The translations under genes and the position numbers were made by a program. From Thermoplasmata archaeon (lineage in GTDB: Archaea; Thermoplasmatota; Thermoplasmata; Thermoplasmatales; Thermoplasmataceae): a stretch of DNA of 50,852 nt. Location of the stretch: NCBI GenBank assembly GCA_021811525.1, contig JAJZOK010000150.1, positions 1-50,852 of the forward strand, written 5' to 3'. Positions 9,671 through 17,680 of the stretch are shown here, one piece after another. A model generated the notes under the pieces. The model made no database searches and was not told the DNA's origin. It worked only from the letters and a program-made list of their open reading frames with translations. Position 1 is the stretch's first letter, and the number at the start of each line of letters is the position of its first letter.

Positions 9671-9827
9671 GCATTCAAAGAGATTTGACTATATGAAGTG
9701 ATACCCAGAAATATTTAGTGTGTCATTGTTTGTCAGGGCTTATTTTCAAGGTTCTGTGAATAAGTGTCATGCCCTGTTTAAAAAGAACTTATGATGACAA
9801 TGAGTATCATGGTATATTATTCTGTTC
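9671..9827. other. Intergenic region between acdB and iorA
   Basis: A 157-nt gap holding a TATAT box (9690-9694) on the minus strand that can drive iorA. This suggests ior has its own promoter even though it follows acdAB. No other gene or clear operator is seen. Confidence 0.5.
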
Positions 9828-10478
9828 TCACACTGGAAATGAGATTTTTGCATCTGCTGCGACAGCTCCAGCCGCAGACACAATCACAGGATTGAGGTCC
9901 ATTGATAGGATATCTAGTTTGCCTCCAGAAATCATGCCACTCACTTTAAGGAGAAGGTCAGCAATTTTTTCACAATCTATCTTCGTGCCCCTGAATCCTT
10001 TGCAGAAAACTCCAGACCTAATTTCCTGTATCATGTCAAGCGCATCCGGCCTGCCGATTGGGAGTTTCCTGAAAGCGACATCATGGTACAGTTCAGTGTA
10101 TATTCCGCCGGTTCCCAGCATTATTACCGGTCCGAAGACCGGATCCCGGGTCACTCCAACAATGAACTCTACCCCCTTGGGTGCCATCTCTTCCAGGAGG
10201 AATTCTGAGTGCGGGAACCTCTTTTTCATTGCGCCGTATTCTTCCAGGAGATCATAAGTCCCCATTATTCCAGCCTTCACCCCGCCCACGTCGCTCTTGT
10301 GGATGATTGAAGCGTCAGAGACTTTCAGCACAAGCGGAAACCTGAGCTCTATTTTATCAGGCAGTGTTTCAAAGACGATTCCCCTCGGTGCAGTGATTCC
10401 GTATTCCCTGAGAATGGCCTTGGCTTCAAATTCCGTGATATTTCTTATTCCCGGTTTCATCTCTATCTCAGTGGTCAT
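9828..10478 (-). CDS. acdB: Acetyl/acyl-CoA synthetase (ADP-forming), beta subunit
   Basis: The 216-residue product is an ATP-grasp domain: ITEFEAKAILREYGI at the start, PLVLKVSDASIIHKSDVGGVKAG, FLLEEMAPKGVEFIVGVTRDPVFGPVIMLGTGG and a C-terminal DLNPVIV. This matches the beta subunit of archaeal ADP-forming acyl-CoA synthetase, which makes ATP from acyl-CoA, ADP and phosphate. Its ATG overlaps the end of acdA by 11 nt, the same overlap length as iorA/iorB. As a separate subunit it is typical of peptide-fermenting archaea rather than of bacterial fused forms. Confidence 0.93.
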   Translation of the reverse strand: MTTEIEMKPGIRNITEFEAKAILREYGITAPRGIVFETLPDKIELRFPLVLKVSDASIIHKSDVGGVKAGIMGTYDLLEEYGAMKKRFPHSEFLLEEMAPKGVEFIVGVTRDPVFGPVIMLGTGGIYTELYHDVAFRKLPIGRPDALDMIQEIRSGVFCKGFRGTKIDCEKIADLLLKVSGMISGGKLDILSMDLNPVIVSAAGAVAADAKISFPV

Positions 10479-11901
10479 TCAACAGCCTCCCCAAGTAGAT
10501 ATTTCTCAGGTAAAGTGCTTTCATTGCCGATACGGTTCTCTGCACAGATGGGTAAGCAGGTATCCCTGCCTTTTCAAATTCGACCATCAGTTTACCTGTA
10601 AGCCTGTTTCCAATCACTCCCACCACAACTGTCTTTTTCCTGGATGCTTCAGCAATTGGCCCGATCACTGAAGTATCTATCTTCGGGGTCTGTGGCAGAG
10701 CATAAGCGATAATTCCATCCACATTCTCTGATTCAACCAGGATTTCAAGGATTGAAGCATAGGACTGGGTACTCCCATCAGCAGTTAGGTCAATGGGATT
10801 GTTCAGGGAGGCAATTGGCAGTGCGTGCTGTTTCAACTTGCCGATTTCTTCCTGGCTGAATCTAGCCATTGCAAGTGCAGGTCTCGAATCCTCAGATGTG
10901 AGCAGGTCAGTGGTAAGCACTCCAACCCCTCCCGCGGTGGTCAGAACTGCAATCCTCTTCCCCTCCAGCGGCCTGGCATAAGCAAGTGCCCGGCCGAAGT
11001 CAAGGAGTTCAACCTCACTGTAGGCACGCACAACCCCAACCTGCCTCATAATTCCGTCAAGAACCCTGTCGTCTGTGGCAAGTGCTCCTGTATGGAATGA
11101 AGCTGCTGTCGATGCTTCACGTGTCCTTCCAGTTTTAAGGATCGTAACTGGCTTCTTCATGTTTACATGCTTTATTGTCCTGAAAAACTTCTCTCCGTTA
11201 GAGATGCTCTCCAAATATGCAACAATGGACCTGGTCTCATCATGTTCCAGGAACATTTCCATCAGGTCATCTTCATCAATATCCGCGCGGTTACCTATGT
11301 TCACGAAACCTGATATTCCTGTGCCGTTTTCTGCCAGGGAATCCATGACAAGCAGCCCAAGGGCACCACTCTGGGAGATGAAACCTATCTGGCCCTCTCC
11401 CGGGAACCAGATCCTTTCTCCGGGTGTCAGTGCAGTATTCACCTTGGAATGAGGGAAAAGTACTCCAACCGTGTTTGGCCCGATGAGCCTTGTTTTTGTC
11501 CCTTTCAGCTTTTCTTTGAGGCTGTCTTCAAGTATCTTGCCTTCTTCTCCAAGTTCTGAAAAACCCCCTGCGACTATTATGACAAATTCAACACCCCTCT
11601 GGACGCATTCCTGCAGGACGGAAGGTGCAAGCCTTGCGGGAAGTGCAATGACTGCGAGATTCACTTTTTCCGGCACCGAGGAAATATCCGCATAGCATTT
11701 CAGCCCAAGGATCTCTTCATATGAGGGGTTTATGGGGTAAATCTTGCCAAGGAATCCCTGGTTCACAAGGTTTTCCAGCACCGCATTTCCAATCTTTGAA
11801 CGGTCAGGGGATGCGCCTATAACTGCAATTGCATTGGGGCTGAGGAGATTATTAAACAAGTTCAACCATAATTTCAGTTGTTGATGGCGTATTAAGCCCA
11901 T
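10468..11901 (-). CDS. acdA: Acetyl/acyl-CoA synthetase (ADP-forming), alpha subunit
   Basis: The product of up to 477 residues has the CoA-binding Rossmann start (LLSPNAIAVIGASPDRSKIGN), a ligase-CoA domain (GFISQSGALGLLVMD, GNRADID) and the motif ASFHTGALA, whose His is expected to be the phosphorylated catalytic residue. The ATG at 11901 gives an N-terminus about 12 residues longer than expected for the family. A TTAATA box near 11890-11895 is about 27 nt upstream of an in-frame TTG at 11865 (MNLFNNLLSP), so that shorter start is quite possible. It heads the acdA-acdB block. Confidence 0.92.
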   Translation of the reverse strand: MGLIRHQQLKLWLNLFNNLLSPNAIAVIGASPDRSKIGNAVLENLVNQGFLGKIYPINPSYEEILGLKCYADISSVPEKVNLAVIALPARLAPSVLQECVQRGVEFVIIVAGGFSELGEEGKILEDSLKEKLKGTKTRLIGPNTVGVLFPHSKVNTALTPGERIWFPGEGQIGFISQSGALGLLVMDSLAENGTGISGFVNIGNRADIDEDDLMEMFLEHDETRSIVAYLESISNGEKFFRTIKHVNMKKPVTILKTGRTREASTAASFHTGALATDDRVLDGIMRQVGVVRAYSEVELLDFGRALAYARPLEGKRIAVLTTAGGVGVLTTDLLTSEDSRPALAMARFSQEEIGKLKQHALPIASLNNPIDLTADGSTQSYASILEILVESENVDGIIAYALPQTPKIDTSVIGPIAEASRKKTVVVGVIGNRLTGKLMVEFEKAGIPAYPSVQRTVSAMKALYLRNIYLGRLLNDH

Positions 11902-11976
11902 ACCTAATATTTTCAGGTTTTGTCCCTTTTTGGCAATGAAGCTGGATTAAAACTGTGATTTCCCCTATAACGGTTG

Positions 11977-13032
11977 TTATTCAACTACTTCGGATTGGTA
12001 TGTCCGCGTGCCATTCCTGTCAAAGGAGACCCTGACGACAAAATTAGAGGTATCCATCAGGGCTTTCTGTAGCTGCTGGACGCTGTCATGCCTGCTTATT
12101 ACCAGAAGAAACCCGTCTGAACCTCCACCCATTAGTTTTGCTGCCTGGGCACCGTTTTCAACTGCGAAAGAGATAAGGGAATCGATCCTTTCATTGGACA
12201 CCTTCTTTCCAAGCTGTTTCTTTATGTGCCAGCCTGCATTCACCGCAGAGGAGAAGCCTTCAAAGTTCCCTGAAATTACGGAATCCCTCATTTCAGTTGC
12301 AAGATTCTTCATGACTTTCAGGTTAGAAACTAAGTCACTGTCCCCGTCACGAGATTTTTCCACCTGCTCCTGTAAAACAGAAGTGCTTTCCCTGGTGTTG
12401 CCAGTGTACACCAGAAGGGTTCGCTTCTCAAGTTCTGCCATGAAATTCTGGTATTGTGAAAGATCGGTTGACTGTTCCTTCCCTGGGGCAAATTCCATAT
12501 ACTTGAAATTTCCGAGGCTTACAGCGAATGGATCCTGTTTTCCCAGGGTGATGCCAAAATAATCATGCTCAAGGCTGAAAGCTTCCCTTGCAAGGCTCCA
12601 TGGATCCACAGTCTTCCCCTGAATAAGGTAAATGAGTTTTAGAAGTGCAGTGGTAAGGGCACTTGATGATCCGAGGCCGGATCCAGGGGGCACACCGCTG
12701 TTAATAGCAATACGGCCTTTGGAGATTCCCCGGCTCTCAAGGAGTCTTGACATCTTGCTAAGCACTTCATTGTCACCGGTTCCCTTTCCAATAAGGATGC
12801 TCTTGAGGAAATCCCGTGAAGATATTTCCAGATCATAATCATCCGGTGTATAAATGACCGTAACTCCCCTGTCTATTGCAGTGTTGACCACTGCTCCCCC
12901 ATACTTGTCGCAGAAGGGCGAAATGTCAGTGCCTCCACCGCCAAAGCTTACCCTGAAAGGGCTGTAGGCGGTGAATCTTTTTCCGGCCATTGCAATACGC
13001 ACATGACCTGCTATCTCATAAATGTGAAGCAT
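11977..13032 (-). CDS. GHMP-family sugar kinase (heptose-7-phosphate kinase-like)
   Basis: The product has the three GHMP motifs: AYSPFRVSFGGGGTDISPF near the N-terminus, the ATP loop SGVPPGSGLGSSSALTTALL, and KLMGGGSDGFLLV near the C-terminus. The GGGGTD start and overall order are those of the D-glycero-D-manno-heptose 7-phosphate kinase/fucokinase-like branch rather than mevalonate or homoserine kinases. The natural substrate is therefore probably a sugar or sugar phosphate for glycan synthesis. The frame is open back to 13134, but the symmetric TATA box at 13055-13062 fits a leaderless ATG at 13032; ATG 12990 (MAGKRF) is the other candidate. Divergent from pyrophosphatase. Confidence 0.8.
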   Translation of the reverse strand: MLHIYEIAGHVRIAMAGKRFTAYSPFRVSFGGGGTDISPFCDKYGGAVVNTAIDRGVTVIYTPDDYDLEISSRDFLKSILIGKGTGDNEVLSKMSRLLESRGISKGRIAINSGVPPGSGLGSSSALTTALLKLIYLIQGKTVDPWSLAREAFSLEHDYFGITLGKQDPFAVSLGNFKYMEFAPGKEQSTDLSQYQNFMAELEKRTLLVYTGNTRESTSVLQEQVEKSRDGDSDLVSNLKVMKNLATEMRDSVISGNFEGFSSAVNAGWHIKKQLGKKVSNERIDSLISFAVENGAQAAKLMGGGSDGFLLVISRHDSVQQLQKALMDTSNFVVRVSFDRNGTRTYQSEVVE

Positions 13033-13054
13033 GAGGGTCTCCCTGAAATAATGG

Positions 13055-13062
13055 ATATATAT
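13055..13062. promoter_or_regulatory. Symmetric TATA box shared by divergent genes
   Basis: ATATATAT lies between the divergent GHMP kinase and pyrophosphatase genes. Its centre is about 26 nt from ATG 13032 on the minus strand and about 25 nt from ATG 13083 on the plus strand, the distance expected for leaderless transcripts in both directions from one box. Confidence 0.6.
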
Positions 13063-13082
13063 GCTTGTGGCATGTTGTAGCA

Positions 13083-13625
13083 ATGGAAAAAAACAACAGC
13101 TACTGGCATACAATTTCTGCTGGGCCCGAACCACCTGAACACCTTTACGTAATAGTCGAGACTCCTAAGGGCAGCAAGAACAAGTTCGAGATTTCAAAGA
13201 AGTTCCCCGGGGTTGTACTTGACAGGGTGCTGCACTCATCTGTGATGTATCCCATTGAGTATGGTGCAGTTCCACAGACCCTTTATGCAGATGGCGATCC
13301 CCTGGATGCAATGGTTCTGACAAGTGAACCCACTTACCCGGGAATAATAATTGAAGCTAGGCCCGTTGGAGTTATGAAGATGATAGACCAGGGGGACCAG
13401 GACAACAAGATCCTCATGGTTGCCGAGGGCGACCCCAGATACAAACACGTAAAGAGCTACAGCGATCTGCCTGAGCACACCTTGAAGGAAATAGCCAACT
13501 TCTTCCAGACTTACAAGATCCTTGAGAACAAGAAGACTGAAGTCCTAGGCTGGGAAGGCAAGGATTTTGCAATTAAGGAAATCAAGGAATCCATGGAAAC
13601 CTACCGGAAAAAATTCCCTCAGTAA
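13083..13625 (+). CDS. ppa: Inorganic pyrophosphatase (family I)
   Basis: The product of about 180 residues is a family I soluble pyrophosphatase: VIVETPKGSKNKFE, the PIEYGAVPQTLYADGDPLDAMVL segment with metal-binding acidic residues (DGDPLD), and VGVMKMIDQGDQDNKI (the second acidic cluster). It hydrolyses PPi to phosphate, pulling biosynthetic reactions and the PPDK reaction encoded at 17681. The frame is open from 13065 but ATG 13083 is preferred, because the ATATATAT at 13055-13062 then gives a leaderless mRNA. It is followed after 2 nt by the gene at 13628, so they form an operon. Confidence 0.96.
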   Translation: MEKNNSYWHTISAGPEPPEHLYVIVETPKGSKNKFEISKKFPGVVLDRVLHSSVMYPIEYGAVPQTLYADGDPLDAMVLTSEPTYPGIIIEARPVGVMKMIDQGDQDNKILMVAEGDPRYKHVKSYSDLPEHTLKEIANFFQTYKILENKKTEVLGWEGKDFAIKEIKESMETYRKKFPQ

Positions 13626-13627
13626 AT

Positions 13628-13957
13628 ATGGAAAGCAGCACAACCATTCCAGTTGGAAAAGGAAAGGTCACCATAGACCGTTCACTCAGGGAGTACGGGG
13701 AAAAGGGGTATTACATAATCATCAGGATGGAGACTGTTGCCGGGCCCTGCAACGATGTTGACTGCGAAAGGATACCTGTTGGCATTGTTGAGGTTGCACA
13801 GGTGCCTGACCAGTCATACAGGATATATGCAGGGGACGGGTATTTCCTGGCAATCGACCCGCCTGTCCAGATGTACATAGACAGGGATAGGCTTTCCGTG
13901 ACCCTCAAGAAAAGTGCCCTTGGAAAACTTGTTGCCAAAGGCCTTTATTTCTCCTGA
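13628..13957 (+). CDS. Conserved-looking hypothetical protein, ppa operon
   Basis: A 109-residue product that I do not recognise. It is rich in beta-strand-forming residues, with no signal peptide or membrane segment. Two cysteines lie in CNDVDCE (about residues 42-48) and the C-terminus is basic and hydrophobic (KKSALGKLVAKGLYFS). It starts 2 nt after the ppa stop, so it is almost certainly co-transcribed with pyrophosphatase, and base composition and codon use match its neighbours. A real gene is likely; the function is unknown. Confidence 0.7.
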   Translation: MESSTTIPVGKGKVTIDRSLREYGEKGYYIIIRMETVAGPCNDVDCERIPVGIVEVAQVPDQSYRIYAGDGYFLAIDPPVQMYIDRDRLSVTLKKSALGKLVAKGLYFS

Positions 13958-14042
13958 ACTGCTCAGAGTAAATTACTCCAGAATGAACTTTTCCCAATGT
14001 TTTTAAGGGCCCCTGTGGTACCCCCATACGCCGTTTGAAGAG

Positions 14043-15281
14043 TTGAAGGACAGGTTCCAACTGGGGAACAGGGAGCTATGGGGAGTGAGTGTAGCTTCAG
14101 GCATACGTTCCATCGGCTTTGGAGCCACCTGGCCATATATGGCCATATTTCTCAATAATACCCTTGGCGTCCCTGTTTATTTTGTAGGTGTAATATTTAC
14201 CCTCGGGTCAATAGTTTCCATTGTCTTCAGTATTGGTGGCGGGGCCCTTGCTGACATGATAGGGAGGAAGAAAGTTCTCATCCTGGGAAGCGGCCTTTCC
14301 GGAGCGCTGTTCCTGGCTGTTGCAATCCTGCTGCATTATTCGGCCCCCACACTTGCTATTGTTGCAGTTTTCATTTTCACTTCAGCCGGGGGTTCGCTGA
14401 TATTCCCATCGGCCAATGCCCTTGTTGCTGACGTAACATCGCCTGCGGATAGGACCAATGGTTACGTGGTGTACAGGATAATGTCAAACCTCGGATGGGC
14501 CATAGGCCCACTCAGCGGGGCATTCATATATGACAGTGGAATATTCTGGATTTTTATCCTCATAACTGCATGCAGCGTAATTCAGGGCCTCATGGTCCTG
14601 TACATGGTAAAGGATCGGTGGAAAGAAAGACGGAAGAGTGAGAGCATCAGGAAAACCGGCAAGATCAGTATTATCTCTTATGACCGGTTTCTTATAGTCT
14701 TCACAGTGGGGACATTCTTTCTCACACTGGTTTCATCCCAGTTCTCGGTCACTCTTCCGGTTTTCATAAAGGGCAGTGTCTCCATCCCCACAAGCTACAT
14801 CGGTTACATTTACGCAGTAAACGGGGTTGTCGTGGTCATAGGCCAGTATCCTATCACCAATCTCATGAAACGGTATCCGGAAATCCTCTCAATGATACTG
14901 GGTACAGCTGCCTATGCCATAGGGTATCTTTTTGTAGGTTTCTCCTCAAACCTTGCGGATCTCATGGGGGACATGCTCATCATAACAATTGGTGAAAATC
15001 TTGTATCTCCGGTAATGAACAGCATTGTTTCAAAGATAGCGCCAAGTGACAAGCTTGCCCGGTACCTCGGATTCATGGGGATGATGAACTCATCTGGAAG
15101 GGCATTCGGCCCGTCAGTGGGAACATTTCTTATCTCGCTTTATTCATTCAATGGCCTGAAGCTGTGGTCCACCATGGACCTTTTTGGAATTGCGGGCATA
15201 GCACTGTTCCTTGCCTTTTCCAGGATGGCGGCCCGAAGGGAGCCTGACATTCAGCAGGACACCCTGGATCAGAGTGCCTGA
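14043..15281 (+). CDS. Major facilitator superfamily transporter (12 TM)
   Basis: The 412-residue product has about 12 hydrophobic segments with the MFS loop 2-3 motif GGALADMIGRKKVLILG (G-x3-D-x2-GRK/R) near residues 60-76 and a central cytoplasmic loop KDRWKERRKSES. It resembles MFS proteins of unknown substrate; efflux or uptake cannot be decided. The start codon is TTG at 14043; no ATG lies nearby in frame. The 3' end overlaps the convergent UbiA gene by 13 nt. Confidence 0.88.
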   Translation: MKDRFQLGNRELWGVSVASGIRSIGFGATWPYMAIFLNNTLGVPVYFVGVIFTLGSIVSIVFSIGGGALADMIGRKKVLILGSGLSGALFLAVAILLHYSAPTLAIVAVFIFTSAGGSLIFPSANALVADVTSPADRTNGYVVYRIMSNLGWAIGPLSGAFIYDSGIFWIFILITACSVIQGLMVLYMVKDRWKERRKSESIRKTGKISIISYDRFLIVFTVGTFFLTLVSSQFSVTLPVFIKGSVSIPTSYIGYIYAVNGVVVVIGQYPITNLMKRYPEILSMILGTAAYAIGYLFVGFSSNLADLMGDMLIITIGENLVSPVMNSIVSKIAPSDKLARYLGFMGMMNSSGRAFGPSVGTFLISLYSFNGLKLWSTMDLFGIAGIALFLAFSRMAARREPDIQQDTLDQSA

Positions 15282-16126
15282 GAGCCAACCGACAGCAGTA
15301 CCCCAATGAGGAAAATGAAGCCGATAAAGGTGTTGGAATTCTGGAAAGATACCTTGATGCTTCTGGGGTCGTCCGGGTTTACTATGTAATGCTGGTAGAA
15401 GATCAGTATGGAAATGGGTATAAGCGAAAGGAAATAGAACACTGATCTCAGGTAGAAGCCAAGGATAAGGAAGAATGCAAACGTCAGGGCATGGATAAGG
15501 TTTGAAAGGAGCAGCCCCCTCTTGATTCCGTAATCTGTCATCACTGTCCTGAGGCCAAGGGTCCGGTCATGCTCCATGTCTGGTATGGTGTAGATCATGT
15601 CGAATCCGGCAATCCAGAGGGATGAAGCGAAGAATATGAGGTAAAGAGGCCATGTGTGCGGGAAGGCGGGCATGATTGCAAGATAGCCTGCAAGAACTCC
15701 CACTCCAATGGTCAGGCCCATGTAGATGTGCCTCCACGGGGTTATCCTCTTCAGGAATGGATCCGTAACAAAGAGGAAAAGGACTATTGGCGAAAGGATG
15801 AACACGAAGGAGTTGAGGAGGAAGGCTGAAATCTCGAATATTGCCCCGAAGATGAGTGTTAGGGCGACAGCAGTGCTGACCCTCATCTTTCCAGTGACGA
15901 GGAGCCACTCTCTCTTCCTGGGGTTGAGCCTGTCAAACTTGAGTCCCTCAATCCTGTTTACAGACATTGCGGTTGCCCTTGCAAATGTTGTTGCTACAAG
16001 TATGAGCAGAAGCTTCACATAGTCATAATGCCCCGCCGATGCAAGCACCGCGCCGCTGAATACAAAAGGCAGGTCGAAAACCGTGTGTTCCAGCTTTATG
16101 TACTCCACAATGTCCTTAAGCTTCAT
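15269..16126 (-). CDS. UbiA-family prenyltransferase (probable menaquinone pathway)
   Basis: A polytopic protein of about 285 residues (about 8-9 TM) with two UbiA polar motifs. The first is at VNRIEGLKFDRLNPRKR, in which the usual NDxxDxxxD is altered; the second is DMIYTIPDMEHDR, with the Asp spacing intact. It should attach a polyprenyl chain to an aromatic acid. Next to a UbiD-family decarboxylase it most resembles the MqnP/MqnL pair of the futalosine menaquinone route, but that is inference. ATG 16126 is preferred over 16144, because it gives the common ATGA overlap (16123-16126) with the UbiD stop. Confidence 0.88.
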   Translation of the reverse strand: MKLKDIVEYIKLEHTVFDLPFVFSGAVLASAGHYDYVKLLLILVATTFARATAMSVNRIEGLKFDRLNPRKREWLLVTGKMRVSTAVALTLIFGAIFEISAFLLNSFVFILSPIVLFLFVTDPFLKRITPWRHIYMGLTIGVGVLAGYLAIMPAFPHTWPLYLIFFASSLWIAGFDMIYTIPDMEHDRTLGLRTVMTDYGIKRGLLLSNLIHALTFAFFLILGFYLRSVFYFLSLIPISILIFYQHYIVNPDDPRSIKVSFQNSNTFIGFIFLIGVLLSVGSQAL

Positions 16127-17562
16127 AATCCGTATTCTCTCCATCTTTTCCTTACTGTATCTTTAATTTCTTCAGGCACATCCATCACTTCTGGCCAGTT
16201 TCTGGTGAAGCCTTCGGCCTGTCCCTTACGTGTGGCATCAATGCCCATTTTTGAACCGTAATTAAACTGTTGGGATGCGTGATCCAGGCTGTCAGTTACT
16301 GTTCCAGGCACAATAAACACATCCCTCTGGGGGTCTATTCTGGTGCTCATGGCCCATATTACCTGTTTTCTGTCATGGACGTCAATGTCTGAATCCACAA
16401 CAACAATTATTTTTGAAAACATTAGCTGGCCAAGCCCCCACAATGCGAACATTACTTTCTTGGCCTGCCCCGGATACCTTTTCCTTATGGAAACCACAAC
16501 CATATTGTGGAAGACCGCCTCTTCCATGGTATTCATATCCATTATCTCAGGGATCTGGAACCTGATAATGGGCAGAAACATCCTTTCTATGGCTTTTCCA
16601 ATTATTACGTCCTCGTGCCATAGCTTCCCAACTATGCTGGTGGGATAGATGGGGTTCTTCTTCTCTATAACCCTCTTCACGTGGAAAACAGGAAACTGTT
16701 CTTCCAGGGAATAATAGCCAGTGTGGTCTCCAAATGGACCTTCCAGCCTCGTTTCAGCGGGATCAACAATTCCTTCCAGAACAATTTCCGCGTTCCTCGG
16801 GTATTGCAGGTCGACAGTCTGTCCCTGTGTGAGTTCCATCTTTTTTCTTGAAACAAGGCCTGCAAAGGAAAATTCATCAAGTCCATTTGGAAGCGGAGCA
16901 ACAGCGGAGAAGATTGTCAGTGGATCTGTTCCAAGGACCACGGCGACTTCCATTGGCTTCTTCTTTTCTGAGTAATCGTGATAGTGTTCTGCACCGCCCT
17001 TATGTATCTGCCAGTGCATCCCAAGGGTTTCGTCATCATATAGTTGTAGCCTGTACATGCCAACATTACGGTGCCCAGTTTCGGGATCCCGTGACACAAC
17101 TACAGGCAAAGTTATGAACCTGCCTGCATCTCCCGGCCAGGTTTTGCATATAGGGTACCTGGAAAGTTCAGGTTTTTCAATGATGGTGTGAGATGATCCC
17201 ATGGAAGAGGAGACCTTGGGTTTTATGCCCCCCAGCTCTTTCATCATCTGCAGGCCTTTGGATATAAGTGAATCGGTATCGCTTGGGACCTGTACCAGGC
17301 CAAGTAGCCTGTTCCCAATATTCTCGGGTTCATCCCCCAGAACCATTTTCATTCTCTCCCAATCGGAGAAAAGGTTGCCTACGGCTGGTATATCGGACCC
17401 CCTGACTTTGTTGAAGAGAATGGTCGTCTTCTTTCCCACCCTCTGCTCCTCGCTCAATATGTGGGTCAGTTCCAGATCTGGATCTACAGGGACATCTACA
17501 TCCCTGAGCATAGACTTCACACGAAGTGCGTCCAGATAATCCCCTAGGTCAGCGAAAACCAT
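16123..17562 (-). CDS. UbiD-family prenylated-FMN decarboxylase
   Basis: The product of about 479 residues is a full-length UbiD-type decarboxylase. Recognisable segments include PLVVSRDPETGHRNVGMYRLQ, EGPFGDHTGYYS, KRVIEKKNPIYPTSIVGK and the C-terminal TRIDPQRD and GSKMGIDATRKG. It needs prenylated FMN made by a UbiX protein, which is not in this window. It probably decarboxylates a prenylated aromatic acid in quinone synthesis together with the downstream UbiA protein. The frame is open to TTG 17580, but ATG 17562 is about 24 nt from an AT-rich TATA-like box at 17582-17590, so that start is used. Confidence 0.92.
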   Translation of the reverse strand: MVFADLGDYLDALRVKSMLRDVDVPVDPDLELTHILSEEQRVGKKTTILFNKVRGSDIPAVGNLFSDWERMKMVLGDEPENIGNRLLGLVQVPSDTDSLISKGLQMMKELGGIKPKVSSSMGSSHTIIEKPELSRYPICKTWPGDAGRFITLPVVVSRDPETGHRNVGMYRLQLYDDETLGMHWQIHKGGAEHYHDYSEKKKPMEVAVVLGTDPLTIFSAVAPLPNGLDEFSFAGLVSRKKMELTQGQTVDLQYPRNAEIVLEGIVDPAETRLEGPFGDHTGYYSLEEQFPVFHVKRVIEKKNPIYPTSIVGKLWHEDVIIGKAIERMFLPIIRFQIPEIMDMNTMEEAVFHNMVVVSIRKRYPGQAKKVMFALWGLGQLMFSKIIVVVDSDIDVHDRKQVIWAMSTRIDPQRDVFIVPGTVTDSLDHASQQFNYGSKMGIDATRKGQAEGFTRNWPEVMDVPEEIKDTVRKRWREYGL

Positions 17563-17581
17563 TATGCCTCCCCATCGCAAC

Positions 17582-17590
17582 TTTAAATAT
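17582..17590 (-). promoter_or_regulatory. TATA box for ubiD-ubiA operon
   Basis: ATATTTAAA on the minus strand, centred about 24 nt upstream of ATG 17562, consistent with a leaderless ubiD-ubiA transcript. Confidence 0.55.
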
Positions 17591-17680
17591 CATCTTTTGT
17601 ACGAAAATTTTCCGGGAGGTGAATTAGCTGGGGAGTCGACAAAAGTCCACAGCTTACCTGTCTAGATGCCTTCAGGGAAT

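Noticed and set aside
9769..10257. A 162-codon plus-strand ORF in the acdB region.
   Set aside because: It is antisense to the ATP-grasp motifs of acdB and has no recognisable domain.
11977..13032. Mevalonate kinase or phosphomevalonate kinase.
   Set aside because: The GGGGTD start and the overall order fit the heptose/fucose kinase branch of GHMP. The mevalonate kinase of this lineage is at 49750.
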